From a virus: a stretch of DNA of 33,571 nt. Each line of letters begins with the position of its first letter. The first letter of the stretch is position 1. A model generated the notes under the pieces. It ran no database searches, was not told where the DNA came from, and saw only the letters and a list, made by a program, of their open reading frames with translations. Location: the IMG/VR virus record IMGVR_UViG_3300036945_000752, positions 1 to 33,571 of that record. One strand, given 5' to 3'. A program made the translations under genes and the position numbers. Shown piece after piece: positions 1 to 6,225 of the stretch.

Positions 1-1425
1 AAACAAATCTTCCCTAAAACTAGTATAAGAAGTAACTCCATTTTGTCCGTTGCGAGTAACTGGCATCCACCACGCTTCCCAGATTGTTTTTAGTTTATCT
101 AATACAACTGTAGCGTTTTTTGTAGTTAAATCATAGGCTTGAAGTGTGATAGTACTATACCAAGATTGACTATCTGTATTGTCAGCAGTTCTAGCAATAT
201 ACAATGTTCTCTTGCCGTTGTTAACAACGTATGTAAAGTCTAAGATAGTGCCTCGACCAGCAACCGCAGGAATAACTTCTTTAGTACTGCCAAACGTACC
301 ATTTGACGCTCCATATAAGATAACCGCATTTGCATTATTTTTGTCGTCACCACCAGCAAGCAAGTCCATAATACCGTCATTGTTAATATCAACTAATTCG
401 ACGCTCCAATAGCCCATCCATGGTACAATGCCTGTTATCCGAGTACTATCTGATACAAATGTACCGTTCTTTTGATTAATCAAGAAGTGTACATTATTGC
501 CATTTGCACCTGGCTGTGATTGATTAAAGATATTTGCTACAACAATGTCAGGGTATCCGTCACCATTAACATCTGCACTGGCGGCACCATGATAAAATCC
601 AACATCTGCTACATCAGTAACTGTAAAGCCACCTGCGCCATTGTTAATTAACAAACTATTCTTTTCGCCTAGAAAGCGACCGTTTACTAAACCATCATAA
701 CCATGACATGCAACGAATACATCAGGATGACCGTCTTTGTTAAAATCATCAACAATAGCTTTGCGAGGATGTAAACAACCTTTATAAGTTAACAGCAAAG
801 TCAGATTACCTGAACTATCTTTACGCCAAAATTGTAAATCACTTTTATATTTTTCTTCTGTTAAAACTTTATCTGCAGGAAACTTACTAGTGTCCATTGT
901 ATAGTTTTGTTTGGCTGTAAAAATATCTATTGTTCCTTTCTTAAAGAAGTCTGCCGCAGTCCAGCCCAGTGGTTGGTCCGGAGAATATTCTCTTAGACTA
1001 TCAGGAAAATTAATTCTAGATAAGCCAACATTTTTCATATTTAAATACGATGACTTTTGTAATGCAATGGCAGGCTTAACAACTGGTTCGCTAGATTTAA
1101 CCGACAATACAGTTTCAACATTGACGACAACATCATAGTAAACATTGCCATAGGCATTCACGTTTGGTATTGTAAGTTGATTCTTATAAGGATCATATGA
1201 GTCCATAGTTGTACTAGGTTTAGGTACATACTTGGAATCTAAGTTAGATCCACCTACAGTTAATATTGGGCCAACTGTAATGACTACGTCACGATAAATC
1301 GTTTCTCCCAACACTACTGCTGGAATAGTCAGTTGATTGTTTACATGATTATATGTGTCTGTGGCGTAAACGTTTGGCGCAATAAAAGCCAATAACGATA
1401 AAAACAATTCATTAATATACTTCAT
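1..1425 (-). CDS. Secreted FG-GAP/VCBS-repeat protein, 3' end outside window
   Basis: An open frame runs from an ATG at 1425 to the left edge without a stop, giving 475 residues. The start is preceded by GGAGG. The N-terminus (MKYINELFLSLLAFIAPNVYA) reads as a Sec signal peptide with an Ala-x-Ala-like end. Two copies of an 'NQLTIP-V..G..Y.DVVV.V...L.V' unit follow in the first ~100 residues. The rest carries calcium-binding FG-GAP/VCBS loops: DFNKDGHPD, DVNGDGYPD and DINNDGIMD, the Dx[DN]xDG pattern of integrin-like beta-propellers. Such proteins are exported surface or adhesion proteins in bacteria. It follows the small lipoprotein gene with one base between stop and start, so it is probably co-transcribed from the promoter near 2830. 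It does not look like a virion component; export to the host surface is inferred. The N-terminal repeat type resembles betaproteobacterial proteins (from memory), which suggests host origin. Confidence 0.8.
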   Translation of the reverse strand, partial: MKYINELFLSLLAFIAPNVYATDTYNHVNNQLTIPAVVLGETIYRDVVITVGPILTVGGSNLDSKYVPKPSTTMDSYDPYKNQLTIPNVNAYGNVYYDVVVNVETVLSVKSSEPVVKPAIALQKSSYLNMKNVGLSRINFPDSLREYSPDQPLGWTAADFFKKGTIDIFTAKQNYTMDTSKFPADKVLTEEKYKSDLQFWRKDSSGNLTLLLTYKGCLHPRKAIVDDFNKDGHPDVFVACHGYDGLVNGRFLGEKNSLLINNGAGGFTVTDVADVGFYHGAASADVNGDGYPDIVVANIFNQSQPGANGNNVHFLINQKNGTFVSDSTRITGIVPWMGYWSVELVDINNDGIMDLLAGGDDKNNANAVILYGASNGTFGSTKEVIPAVAGRGTILDFTYVVNNGKRTLYIARTADNTDSQSWYSTITLQAYDLTTKNATVVLDKLKTIWEAWWMPVTRNGQNGVTSYTSFREDLF

Positions 1426-1426
1426 A

Positions 1427-1600
1427 TTAACCTCCGTTCTTTTTTAAGACAGGCGCAAACGGATCTGTTGGCGCAGGAGCATTTGGTTGTTCGGGTACCG
1501 ATTTACCTAGTGCTTGTTCAAAAGGATTGGCTTGTGGAGTAGATGAACTGCCTCCACAGGCTGTTAGTGATAGTGCTAAAATTAAAATTAAGTGTTTCAT
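1427..1600 (-). CDS. Small proline-rich lipoprotein (57 aa)
   Basis: The start ATG at 1600 overlaps the TGA stop of the upstream gene (ATGA), and the TAA stop lies one base before the next ATG, so three genes are tightly coupled. The product begins MKHLILILALSLTAC, a lysine followed by a hydrophobic stretch and a clear lipobox (LTAC), with the lipidated Cys at residue 15. The mature part is about 43 residues, rich in Pro, Ser, Ala and Gln. Asp is absent at +2 (Gly follows Cys), so outer-membrane sorting is expected. Size, lipobox and proline content recall outer-membrane spanins (Rz1 type), but no inner-membrane partner is visible next to it; it may instead serve the adjacent exported FG-GAP protein. 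Function is not established. Confidence 0.75.
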   Translation of the reverse strand: MKHLILILALSLTACGGSSSTPQANPFEQALGKSVPEQPNAPAPTDPFAPVLKKNGG

Positions 1601-2793
1601 TTGTAGACCTTTAATAAAATTACATCAGTATTTACACGACCATTGAGTTTAATCTCTGTGCTTTTAATTCCTTTAAACCATTTCTTAGCGGCAGGCTTTC
1701 CATTAGCTGTAAACTCTTTAAGTTGTTCTTTGGGCTTACGCAATGTTTTTTGCACACTTGCGTTGGCATCAAATCCCATAATAGAACTGTTCTTAACTGT
1801 TAATGCACCTGCATATTGGTCTGCAATGTAGATACCCAACTTGCGTGTCTTTGTATTGAACACCCAAAGCTCTTGTGCTGTAAGAATTGTAGTTGGATCC
1901 ACACTTTTAAGATTGAGCTCTTTAAACTCTTTTTGGTACTTCAACTTGGCTACTACCTTTTCTGGCAGTACTGCTTTCTTCTTACGTGGAGCCTTGCTGG
2001 CTTTCTTAACTACATTGTAACTGTTAGCGTCTGTTAGTGCCTGCGTCCACCATTTGATCATCGCTGTAATTTGACGCTTGCCCAAATGCTTGTATGCTTC
2101 CAATACCTGCGGATCTTTGCTGGCATTGATATCCTCATACTCTGCAATCTTTTTGTTGATGAACTCTTGTACTGTTTTAACTTGTACTGCTGGCACGTTC
2201 ATTGTAGTCATCAACTCTACCAGTTTGGGCTCACCTTTGAGCTCTGCTGTAAAGTCATCAAAACGACCTTCCAGCTCACCTAAGAACTCTGCTGTCTTTT
2301 CTGCCATACGTTCTTGGATGTTGAACTTGGGCTTGTCGTCTTTGACTTCTTCCACAACGACATTGCTAGTATCAATGCCAACGTCTGCTTGTTTAAGTTG
2401 TCGAACAAGAGTGCGTAGTGTGCCAAAACGTAGTGCCAGACCAACACGACCTGCTCTCAGTGCAAAGCCCACAGTAGGACCTGGCCAAATGTCACCACGC
2501 TTAACGCTGTCTGCTAATTTTTGACGCCGTGGGTTACGTGCGAGGAACTGGGCTAGCCATTCTGCACTTTTCTTTTTGTCTTGTGTATGAGCATACCAAT
2601 TAAGTGTACGCATTACCTGTGTCTTGTACTCGCTGTCAGTCCAGGCTTGCTGTTCTTCTACGCTAGGGTAAGTGGGTTCTTCGCCAACATACTTGGAATC
2701 TACTTCTCTATAGACAACTGTTTTGGCTGGAGGCTCGTAGCGCCATGCCAATTTATCTGTACTTACTTGTTTAACGGGTTTCTTTGTAGCCAT
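1597..2793 (-). CDS. Conserved T4-like phage protein of unknown function (398 aa)
   Basis: The start ATG at 2793 has AGGAG seven bases upstream. A perfect sigma70-type promoter lies just before it (2818-2846). The product is soluble and strongly basic in the C-terminal half, with a Lys/Arg cluster around residues 265-275 (KASKAPRKKKAVLPEK). The N-terminal third includes a Trp-rich stretch (WTDSEY, NWYAH) and a glycine/arginine segment (WPGPTVGFALRAGRVGLALRFG). I recognise no catalytic motif, signal peptide or membrane segment. Charge and length would suit a nucleic-acid or virion-interior role, but that is only a guess. It is the first gene of an apparent operon with the 57-aa lipoprotein and the FG-GAP protein. 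Confidence 0.8.
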   Translation of the reverse strand: MATKKPVKQVSTDKLAWRYEPPAKTVVYREVDSKYVGEEPTYPSVEEQQAWTDSEYKTQVMRTLNWYAHTQDKKKSAEWLAQFLARNPRRQKLADSVKRGDIWPGPTVGFALRAGRVGLALRFGTLRTLVRQLKQADVGIDTSNVVVEEVKDDKPKFNIQERMAEKTAEFLGELEGRFDDFTAELKGEPKLVELMTTMNVPAVQVKTVQEFINKKIAEYEDINASKDPQVLEAYKHLGKRQITAMIKWWTQALTDANSYNVVKKASKAPRKKKAVLPEKVVAKLKYQKEFKELNLKSVDPTTILTAQELWVFNTKTRKLGIYIADQYAGALTVKNSSIMGFDANASVQKTLRKPKEQLKEFTANGKPAAKKWFKGIKSTEIKLNGRVNTDVILLKVYK

Positions 2794-2817
2794 TGTTTAC
2801 TCCTAGGTAAAAATGTA

Positions 2818-2846
2818 ATTATACACTAACTTCTATTTTATGTCAA
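2818..2846 (-). promoter_or_regulatory. Sigma70-type promoter, perfect consensus
   Basis: On the minus strand TTGACA (2841-2846) is followed after exactly 17 bases by TATAAT (2818-2823). The -35 box lies inside the last codons of the upstream metallopeptidase gene. Transcription would begin near 2811 and give a short leader with AGGAG before the ATG at 2793. Confidence 0.85.
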
Positions 2847-3273
2847 TTTCAATTGCACGACGCAAGAGCAACTCTTGTTTAGAGAAAGCGTCAATCTCCC
2901 AAGGCATATCCAAATACTTTGTTTTTTTGCTGTAGCGTTTACCCTTCCAAATCCTTGCTTCATTTGGTAGGAATTTCATTTGGCCTTTTGCCAATTGCTT
3001 GACATGTACCATTTCGTGTGCTAAGGTGCCAGCCAGATCAAACAAACTATTTGGAGTAAGACGCTTTGGCGGTTTGAGCAAGACCATCATACAGTCTGCC
3101 GCTTCGATATTCATCGTAGCACCTTGGAAATCTTCTTCCAAGTCTTTAGTAACTTTAACTAGGACTGCTCGTTTGCTGTTAACTAATCCCAACTGTTCAA
3201 TAAATGATGGCATCAAACTAGCCAAAAACTTTTTAATTTTTGGATTATCTGCGTCCACATCATATTCCATCAT
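2833..3273 (-). CDS. SprT-like HExxH zinc metallopeptidase
   Basis: The central motif LAHEMVHVKQ contains HEMVH (HExxH zinc-protease signature), followed by a region with conserved-looking WEIDAF, where the Glu may be the third metal ligand. The open frame extends up to 3300, but the ATG there coincides with the end of the -10 box of a consensus promoter and would precede the transcription start. The ATG at 3273 (or the adjacent one at 3270), with AAGGGG upstream, is therefore the better start and gives 146 residues. Small HExxH proteins of this size are common in T4-like phages of aquatic bacteria; their substrates are unknown. There is no signal peptide, so it acts in the cytoplasm. Family assignment is good; function is inferred. 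Confidence 0.75.
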   Translation of the reverse strand: MMEYDVDADNPKIKKFLASLMPSFIEQLGLVNSKRAVLVKVTKDLEEDFQGATMNIEAADCMMVLLKPPKRLTPNSLFDLAGTLAHEMVHVKQLAKGQMKFLPNEARIWKGKRYSKKTKYLDMPWEIDAFSKQELLLRRAIEIDIK

Positions 3274-3300
3274 ACCCGCCCCTTTTTGTGTGTATAACAT

Positions 3301-3329
3301 ATTATACTGTAGAAGTCATTTTGTGTCAA
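3301..3329 (-). promoter_or_regulatory. Sigma70-type promoter, perfect consensus
   Basis: Minus-strand TTGACA (3324-3329), 17-base spacer, TATAAT (3301-3306). The -35 hexamer begins immediately at the T-tract of the preceding terminator. The promoter decides the start codon of the metallopeptidase gene. Confidence 0.88.
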
Positions 3330-3353
3330 TAAAAAACCCGCCGAAGCGGGTTT
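3329..3353 (-). terminator. Rho-independent terminator with UUCG loop
   Basis: An 8-bp stem (3334-3341 with 3346-3353) closes loop CGAA (UUCG in the minus-strand RNA), followed on the minus strand by TTTTTTATT. It ends the 216-aa structural gene (stop at 3372). The same stem-loop recurs at 4074-4093. Confidence 0.9.
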
Positions 3354-3371
3354 GATTTAAATTGGATTAAA

Positions 3372-4022
3372 TTAATCGTTGTTCCATAATAATTCACCGC
3401 CAACAATACTAGCATTGTAAACAGTAACATTATTTAGACCCCAAGCATTAATGTTAATTTGTAAGTTGGCACCATTGGAATCTTGTCCTGCGGCAACTTG
3501 AACTCTACTAAACCCGGCAGCATTTGTATTAGCAGGTAAATTAGCACTATCTTTCCAGATACCACCATTTACAATTGATACACCTGTTGCTACACCTGCG
3601 TTAGATGCTGTAACACGAACTCTTAGCGGAGTTGCAAAATTTGCGTGACGGAATTCAAATTCGTCGCCTACGTCATTGGCTGTGCCACCATTAAGAATAG
3701 AAATGTTTGTTACTGTTTCTTCACTGACAAATTCAGTAATATCAGTACCCAAACTAGGAATTGTACCATATGTTGCTCCTGGGACTGCGCCTGGAACACT
3801 TGATGCTTTAGCCGCAAATGTAAAGATGTTACCATTTGGTTGGCTTACCATATATAAATCTGTTTTTAGTTGAAGTGCTTGAACTGCCTGTGAATACAAG
3901 CTGTTGCTGTCATCGTAATTTGTTTCGATATCTTCTTCCATATCAACTACGAAGTATGCTAATTCTGGAGTTCCCATAGAAGTAACTGGGAGAATGCGTT
4001 TATAGTTATCTGTAATAGCCAT
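3372..4022 (-). CDS. Probable virion structural protein (216 aa)
   Basis: The ATG at 4022 is preceded by AAAGGA, and a late-promoter-like GATAAATA lies 30-37 bases upstream. The protein has an N-terminal ~75 residues with acidic helix-like sequence (VVDMEEDIETNYDDSNSLYSQAVQALQ) and a Gly/Asn/Val-rich C-terminal part with beta-strand character (ISILNGGTANDVGDEFEF and a related VSIVNGGIWKD segment), typical of phage decoration, fibre or neck-associated proteins. No family is recognised. A T4-type late promoter and terminators on both sides make it a single-gene late unit, which supports a virion role. Confidence 0.7.
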   Translation of the reverse strand: MAITDNYKRILPVTSMGTPELAYFVVDMEEDIETNYDDSNSLYSQAVQALQLKTDLYMVSQPNGNIFTFAAKASSVPGAVPGATYGTIPSLGTDITEFVSEETVTNISILNGGTANDVGDEFEFRHANFATPLRVRVTASNAGVATGVSIVNGGIWKDSANLPANTNAAGFSRVQVAAGQDSNGANLQININAWGLNNVTVYNASIVGGELLWNND

Positions 4023-4051
4023 AATAAAAATCCTTTAAAGTGTATTGTAAT

Positions 4052-4059
4052 TATTTATC
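4052..4059 (-). promoter_or_regulatory. T4-type late promoter (GATAAATA)
   Basis: Minus-strand GATAAATA, one base from the T4 late consensus TATAAATA. The predicted start is near 4046, leaving a 24-base leader containing AAAGGA before the ATG at 4022. Confidence 0.6.
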
Positions 4060-4073
4060 ATTTAGTCAAAGAG

Positions 4074-4093
4074 AAACCCGCCGAAGCGGGTTT
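4074..4093 (-). terminator. Hairpin terminator with UUCG loop
   Basis: The stem-loop is identical in sequence to that at 3334-3353 (8-bp stem, CGAA loop on plus). The following T-tract is weak on both strands (GTTTCTCTTT on minus). It lies between the porin stop and the late promoter of the next gene, so it probably ends porin transcripts. Confidence 0.75.
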
Positions 4094-4114
4094 GTATTGA
4101 TCAATTCTTATTGA

Positions 4115-5023
4115 TTAAAAGTTCATTTCCATACCAACTGCAACACGACGTAAATCTTTAGTATTTACAACATTGTCTTCTTTGATATAGCGAGCTTGTA
4201 AACTTGTGTGTTTGCTCAAAGCATAGTTAACACCAACGTTAGTTGCTGTAACTAATTCGTTTGTACCGTAACTAGCTAAAACAGTAACTGGAGATTTACC
4301 AACCGGTTGTGCTACGCCTACTGATTTACCAGTAGTTTTTACACCGACAACATTATTAGTAGATCTGATTGCAGATACTGTAGTTCTTGTCGGAGCAACT
4401 GTATACTTGGCAGCTACTAAGTTTGATGTGCTAGTTGTTTGATTGTCATAGGTAGCAAATGTTGCTTGAACACCTGCAAAGCTAACGTCAACACTTGCGG
4501 CTGTAGCACTAGGAGTGCCAACAACTTCGCTTTCGCCTCGTTGATAGCTTACACTCAGACCTTTAACAATGTTAGCAGTAACCATAGTAGCATTACTCAA
4601 ACGTTGACCTTGCCCAGCATTAACAACTGTTGTGCTAGAAAAAGCGGCATTGCCGAAAACATCATAGTTATCTAAACTACGACCAATAGCATGTTTTGCG
4701 CGACCTACATCGACGCTGCCTAGACCAACATGGCTAATACCAACTGTACTTTGTCTGTTACCAAGTTGCGTGGCAGCACCAGTATTTGGTGCATCGGCTA
4801 CGACACTAGTCTCGATAACAGCATTGGCTTTCAAGCCGTTGCCTAGATTTTCAACAGCTTTAAATCCAATACGACTATCACTGTCAGTTAATTGTGTAAC
4901 TGAGTTAGCTGTGCCTAACTTGTATGATTCTTCAAATGCACGTAGTTTACCGTAGGCGGTAACGTCAGCGAAAGAAGTACTAGCGGCTAAAGCTAGAACA
5001 GACATAATTGCAATTTTTTTCAT
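4115..5023 (-). CDS. Outer-membrane porin (general bacterial porin type)
   Basis: This is a complete 302-residue porin. It has an N-terminal signal peptide (MKKIAIMSVLALAASTSFA, cleavage before DVTAYGKL) and a porin-like first strand (VTAYGKLRAFEES). The block 'SRIGFKAVENLGNGLKANAVIETS' to 'GNRQSTVGISHVGLGSVDVGRAKHAIG' closely matches betaproteobacterial porins in pattern (SRFG..G.EDLG.GLKA..Q.E.. then NRQ..VGL...G.V..GR). Alternating strands run to a terminal aromatic residue (VAVGMEMNF), the C-terminal Phe signal for BAM-mediated assembly. It is shorter than typical ~350-residue host porins, so external loops may be trimmed. AAAGGA precedes the ATG, and a sigma70 promoter lies at 5089-5117. 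Nothing is broken. Roles to consider are nutrient uptake during infection, replacement of the phage receptor to block superinfection, or envelope change before lysis; which applies is unknown. Confidence 0.9.
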   Translation of the reverse strand: MKKIAIMSVLALAASTSFADVTAYGKLRAFEESYKLGTANSVTQLTDSDSRIGFKAVENLGNGLKANAVIETSVVADAPNTGAATQLGNRQSTVGISHVGLGSVDVGRAKHAIGRSLDNYDVFGNAAFSSTTVVNAGQGQRLSNATMVTANIVKGLSVSYQRGESEVVGTPSATAASVDVSFAGVQATFATYDNQTTSTSNLVAAKYTVAPTRTTVSAIRSTNNVVGVKTTGKSVGVAQPVGKSPVTVLASYGTNELVTATNVGVNYALSKHTSLQARYIKEDNVVNTKDLRRVAVGMEMNF

Positions 5024-5041
5024 AATAAATTTCCTTTTGTT

Positions 5042-5064
5042 TAGTAAATTAAAATAATTTACTA
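5042..5064. promoter_or_regulatory. Palindrome in the porin leader
   Basis: A perfect 10-bp inverted repeat (5042-5051 and 5055-5064, spacer AAA) lies between the porin promoter and its ribosome-binding site. A second, partly overlapping inverted repeat, TACCTT/AAGGTA, spans 5063-5083. Either could be an operator or an RNA-stability hairpin. Confidence 0.4.
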
Positions 5065-5088
5065 CCTTTATATATTCAAGGTATTCTG

Positions 5089-5117
5089 ATTATACGGAGA
5101 AATAGGGCAGAAATCAA
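5089..5117 (-). promoter_or_regulatory. Sigma70-type promoter of the porin gene
   Basis: Minus-strand TTGATT (5112-5117), 17-base spacer, perfect TATAAT (5089-5094). It gives a leader of about 60 bases. A weaker overlapping alternative, TTGAAT-17-TATTTT, lies nearer the gene. Confidence 0.72.
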
Positions 5118-5153
5118 AGATTTTCTTGATTTTTGGATAGATTGCCATTTAAA

Positions 5154-5176
5154 AGTAATAGGTAAATAGTATTACT
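5154..5176 (+). promoter_or_regulatory. Hairpin abutting the gp14 start, late-promoter-like loop
   Basis: AGTAATA and TATTACT form a 7-bp stem ending directly at the ATG at 5177. The loop holds GGTAAATA, similar to the late consensus. The only Shine-Dalgarno-like bases (AGGT) are in the loop. This may limit translation of read-through transcripts. Confidence 0.35.
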
Positions 5177-6223
5177 ATGCCAAGACTAAGCCTGTGGAAA
5201 CCCGAAAAAACAAACGACTATCGTTTCATGGATAGACTTATCCGCGAACAATTTATGGTAGGCGGAACTGGCGTGTTAGTACACAAATATTTACAACCAG
5301 CAGATCAAGGTGCCAGCACTGATCCAACTAAGCCTAACTACAAGGCCGATGACATACTCAACGAAACTAAGATACAGGATTTGCTGTTCTTAGAAAATCG
5401 TGATAGGATTTATGATCCTGATATCTACGAACTCAGAGGAGTTTATAACGTAGGCGATCAAGACTTTGACTTAACCCAATTTGGATTATTTCTAAGTGCC
5501 GATACTATCTATATTACATTCCATACCAATGACATGGTTGACCGTATGGGACGTAAACTAATGGCCGGTGATGTCATCGAATTACCACACATCAGAGACG
5601 ACTTATTATTAGACGAAACTAAACCAGCTATTAATAAGTTTTATGTTATTCAAGATGCTAGTCGTGCCGCAGAAGGTTTTAGTCAAACTTGGTATCCACA
5701 TATTTGGCGCATCAAAGCTAGCCCAATGACTGATGCTCAAGAGTACCGAGATATCCTACAACAAACTGCTGATAACGGAGTCGATACATTAAAAGATGCT
5801 CTTAGCACTTATCAGAAAGAATTAGAAATTTCTAATGCTATTATTAAACGCGGTGAACAACTTGCTCCTACTATCTTAGATGACGGCAGTAATATATTGC
5901 AGGATACAACAAAGCCCTATCAAGCAGATGCTAATCCTGTATATGATCATGGCGAACAAGTCGAGTCCGGATTAAGTTTCCCTTTGACTCCGCATCAAGG
6001 AGATTTCTTCTTACGCACAGATTATCAGCCTCCGGCTTTATTTGCTTATCGAGGAACAAGATGGCAACGTATGACAACTGCTAACGGTCCGATTGACTTA
6101 AGAGATAAAGTTCTCAATGCCGCAGGATTCATTAATAATGATGCTACTACTGTTGTCGGTAATAAGGAATTCCCAGAACGTCAAGCATTGAGTCAAGTAG
6201 TCCTACCTAAATCAGATTTTTAA
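5177..6223 (+). CDS. 14: gp14-like neck protein
   Basis: The 348-aa product matches the pattern of T4-like neck protein gp14 as I know it from cyanophages. The N-terminal helix (DRLIREQFMVGGTGVLVHKYLQP) corresponds to 'LI.EQ...G...YY.PR', a middle part holds the ENRDRIYD element, and the strand region 'DLTQFGLFLSADTIYITF' is followed by the 'AGDVIELPH' and 'NKFYVIQDA' turns. In T4, gp14 with gp13 forms the neck collar that seals filled heads and connects them to the tail. The next gene starts two bases after its stop and looks like gp15, the sheath-end protein, the right neighbour for a neck/tail-completion module. The C-terminal ~100 residues (after IIKRGEQLAP) exceed T4 gp14 (256 aa) and are unassigned. 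The ribosome-binding site is weak. Confidence 0.72.
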   Translation: MPRLSLWKPEKTNDYRFMDRLIREQFMVGGTGVLVHKYLQPADQGASTDPTKPNYKADDILNETKIQDLLFLENRDRIYDPDIYELRGVYNVGDQDFDLTQFGLFLSADTIYITFHTNDMVDRMGRKLMAGDVIELPHIRDDLLLDETKPAINKFYVIQDASRAAEGFSQTWYPHIWRIKASPMTDAQEYRDILQQTADNGVDTLKDALSTYQKELEISNAIIKRGEQLAPTILDDGSNILQDTTKPYQADANPVYDHGEQVESGLSFPLTPHQGDFFLRTDYQPPALFAYRGTRWQRMTTANGPIDLRDKVLNAAGFINNDATTVVGNKEFPERQALSQVVLPKSDF

Positions 6224-6225
6224 TT

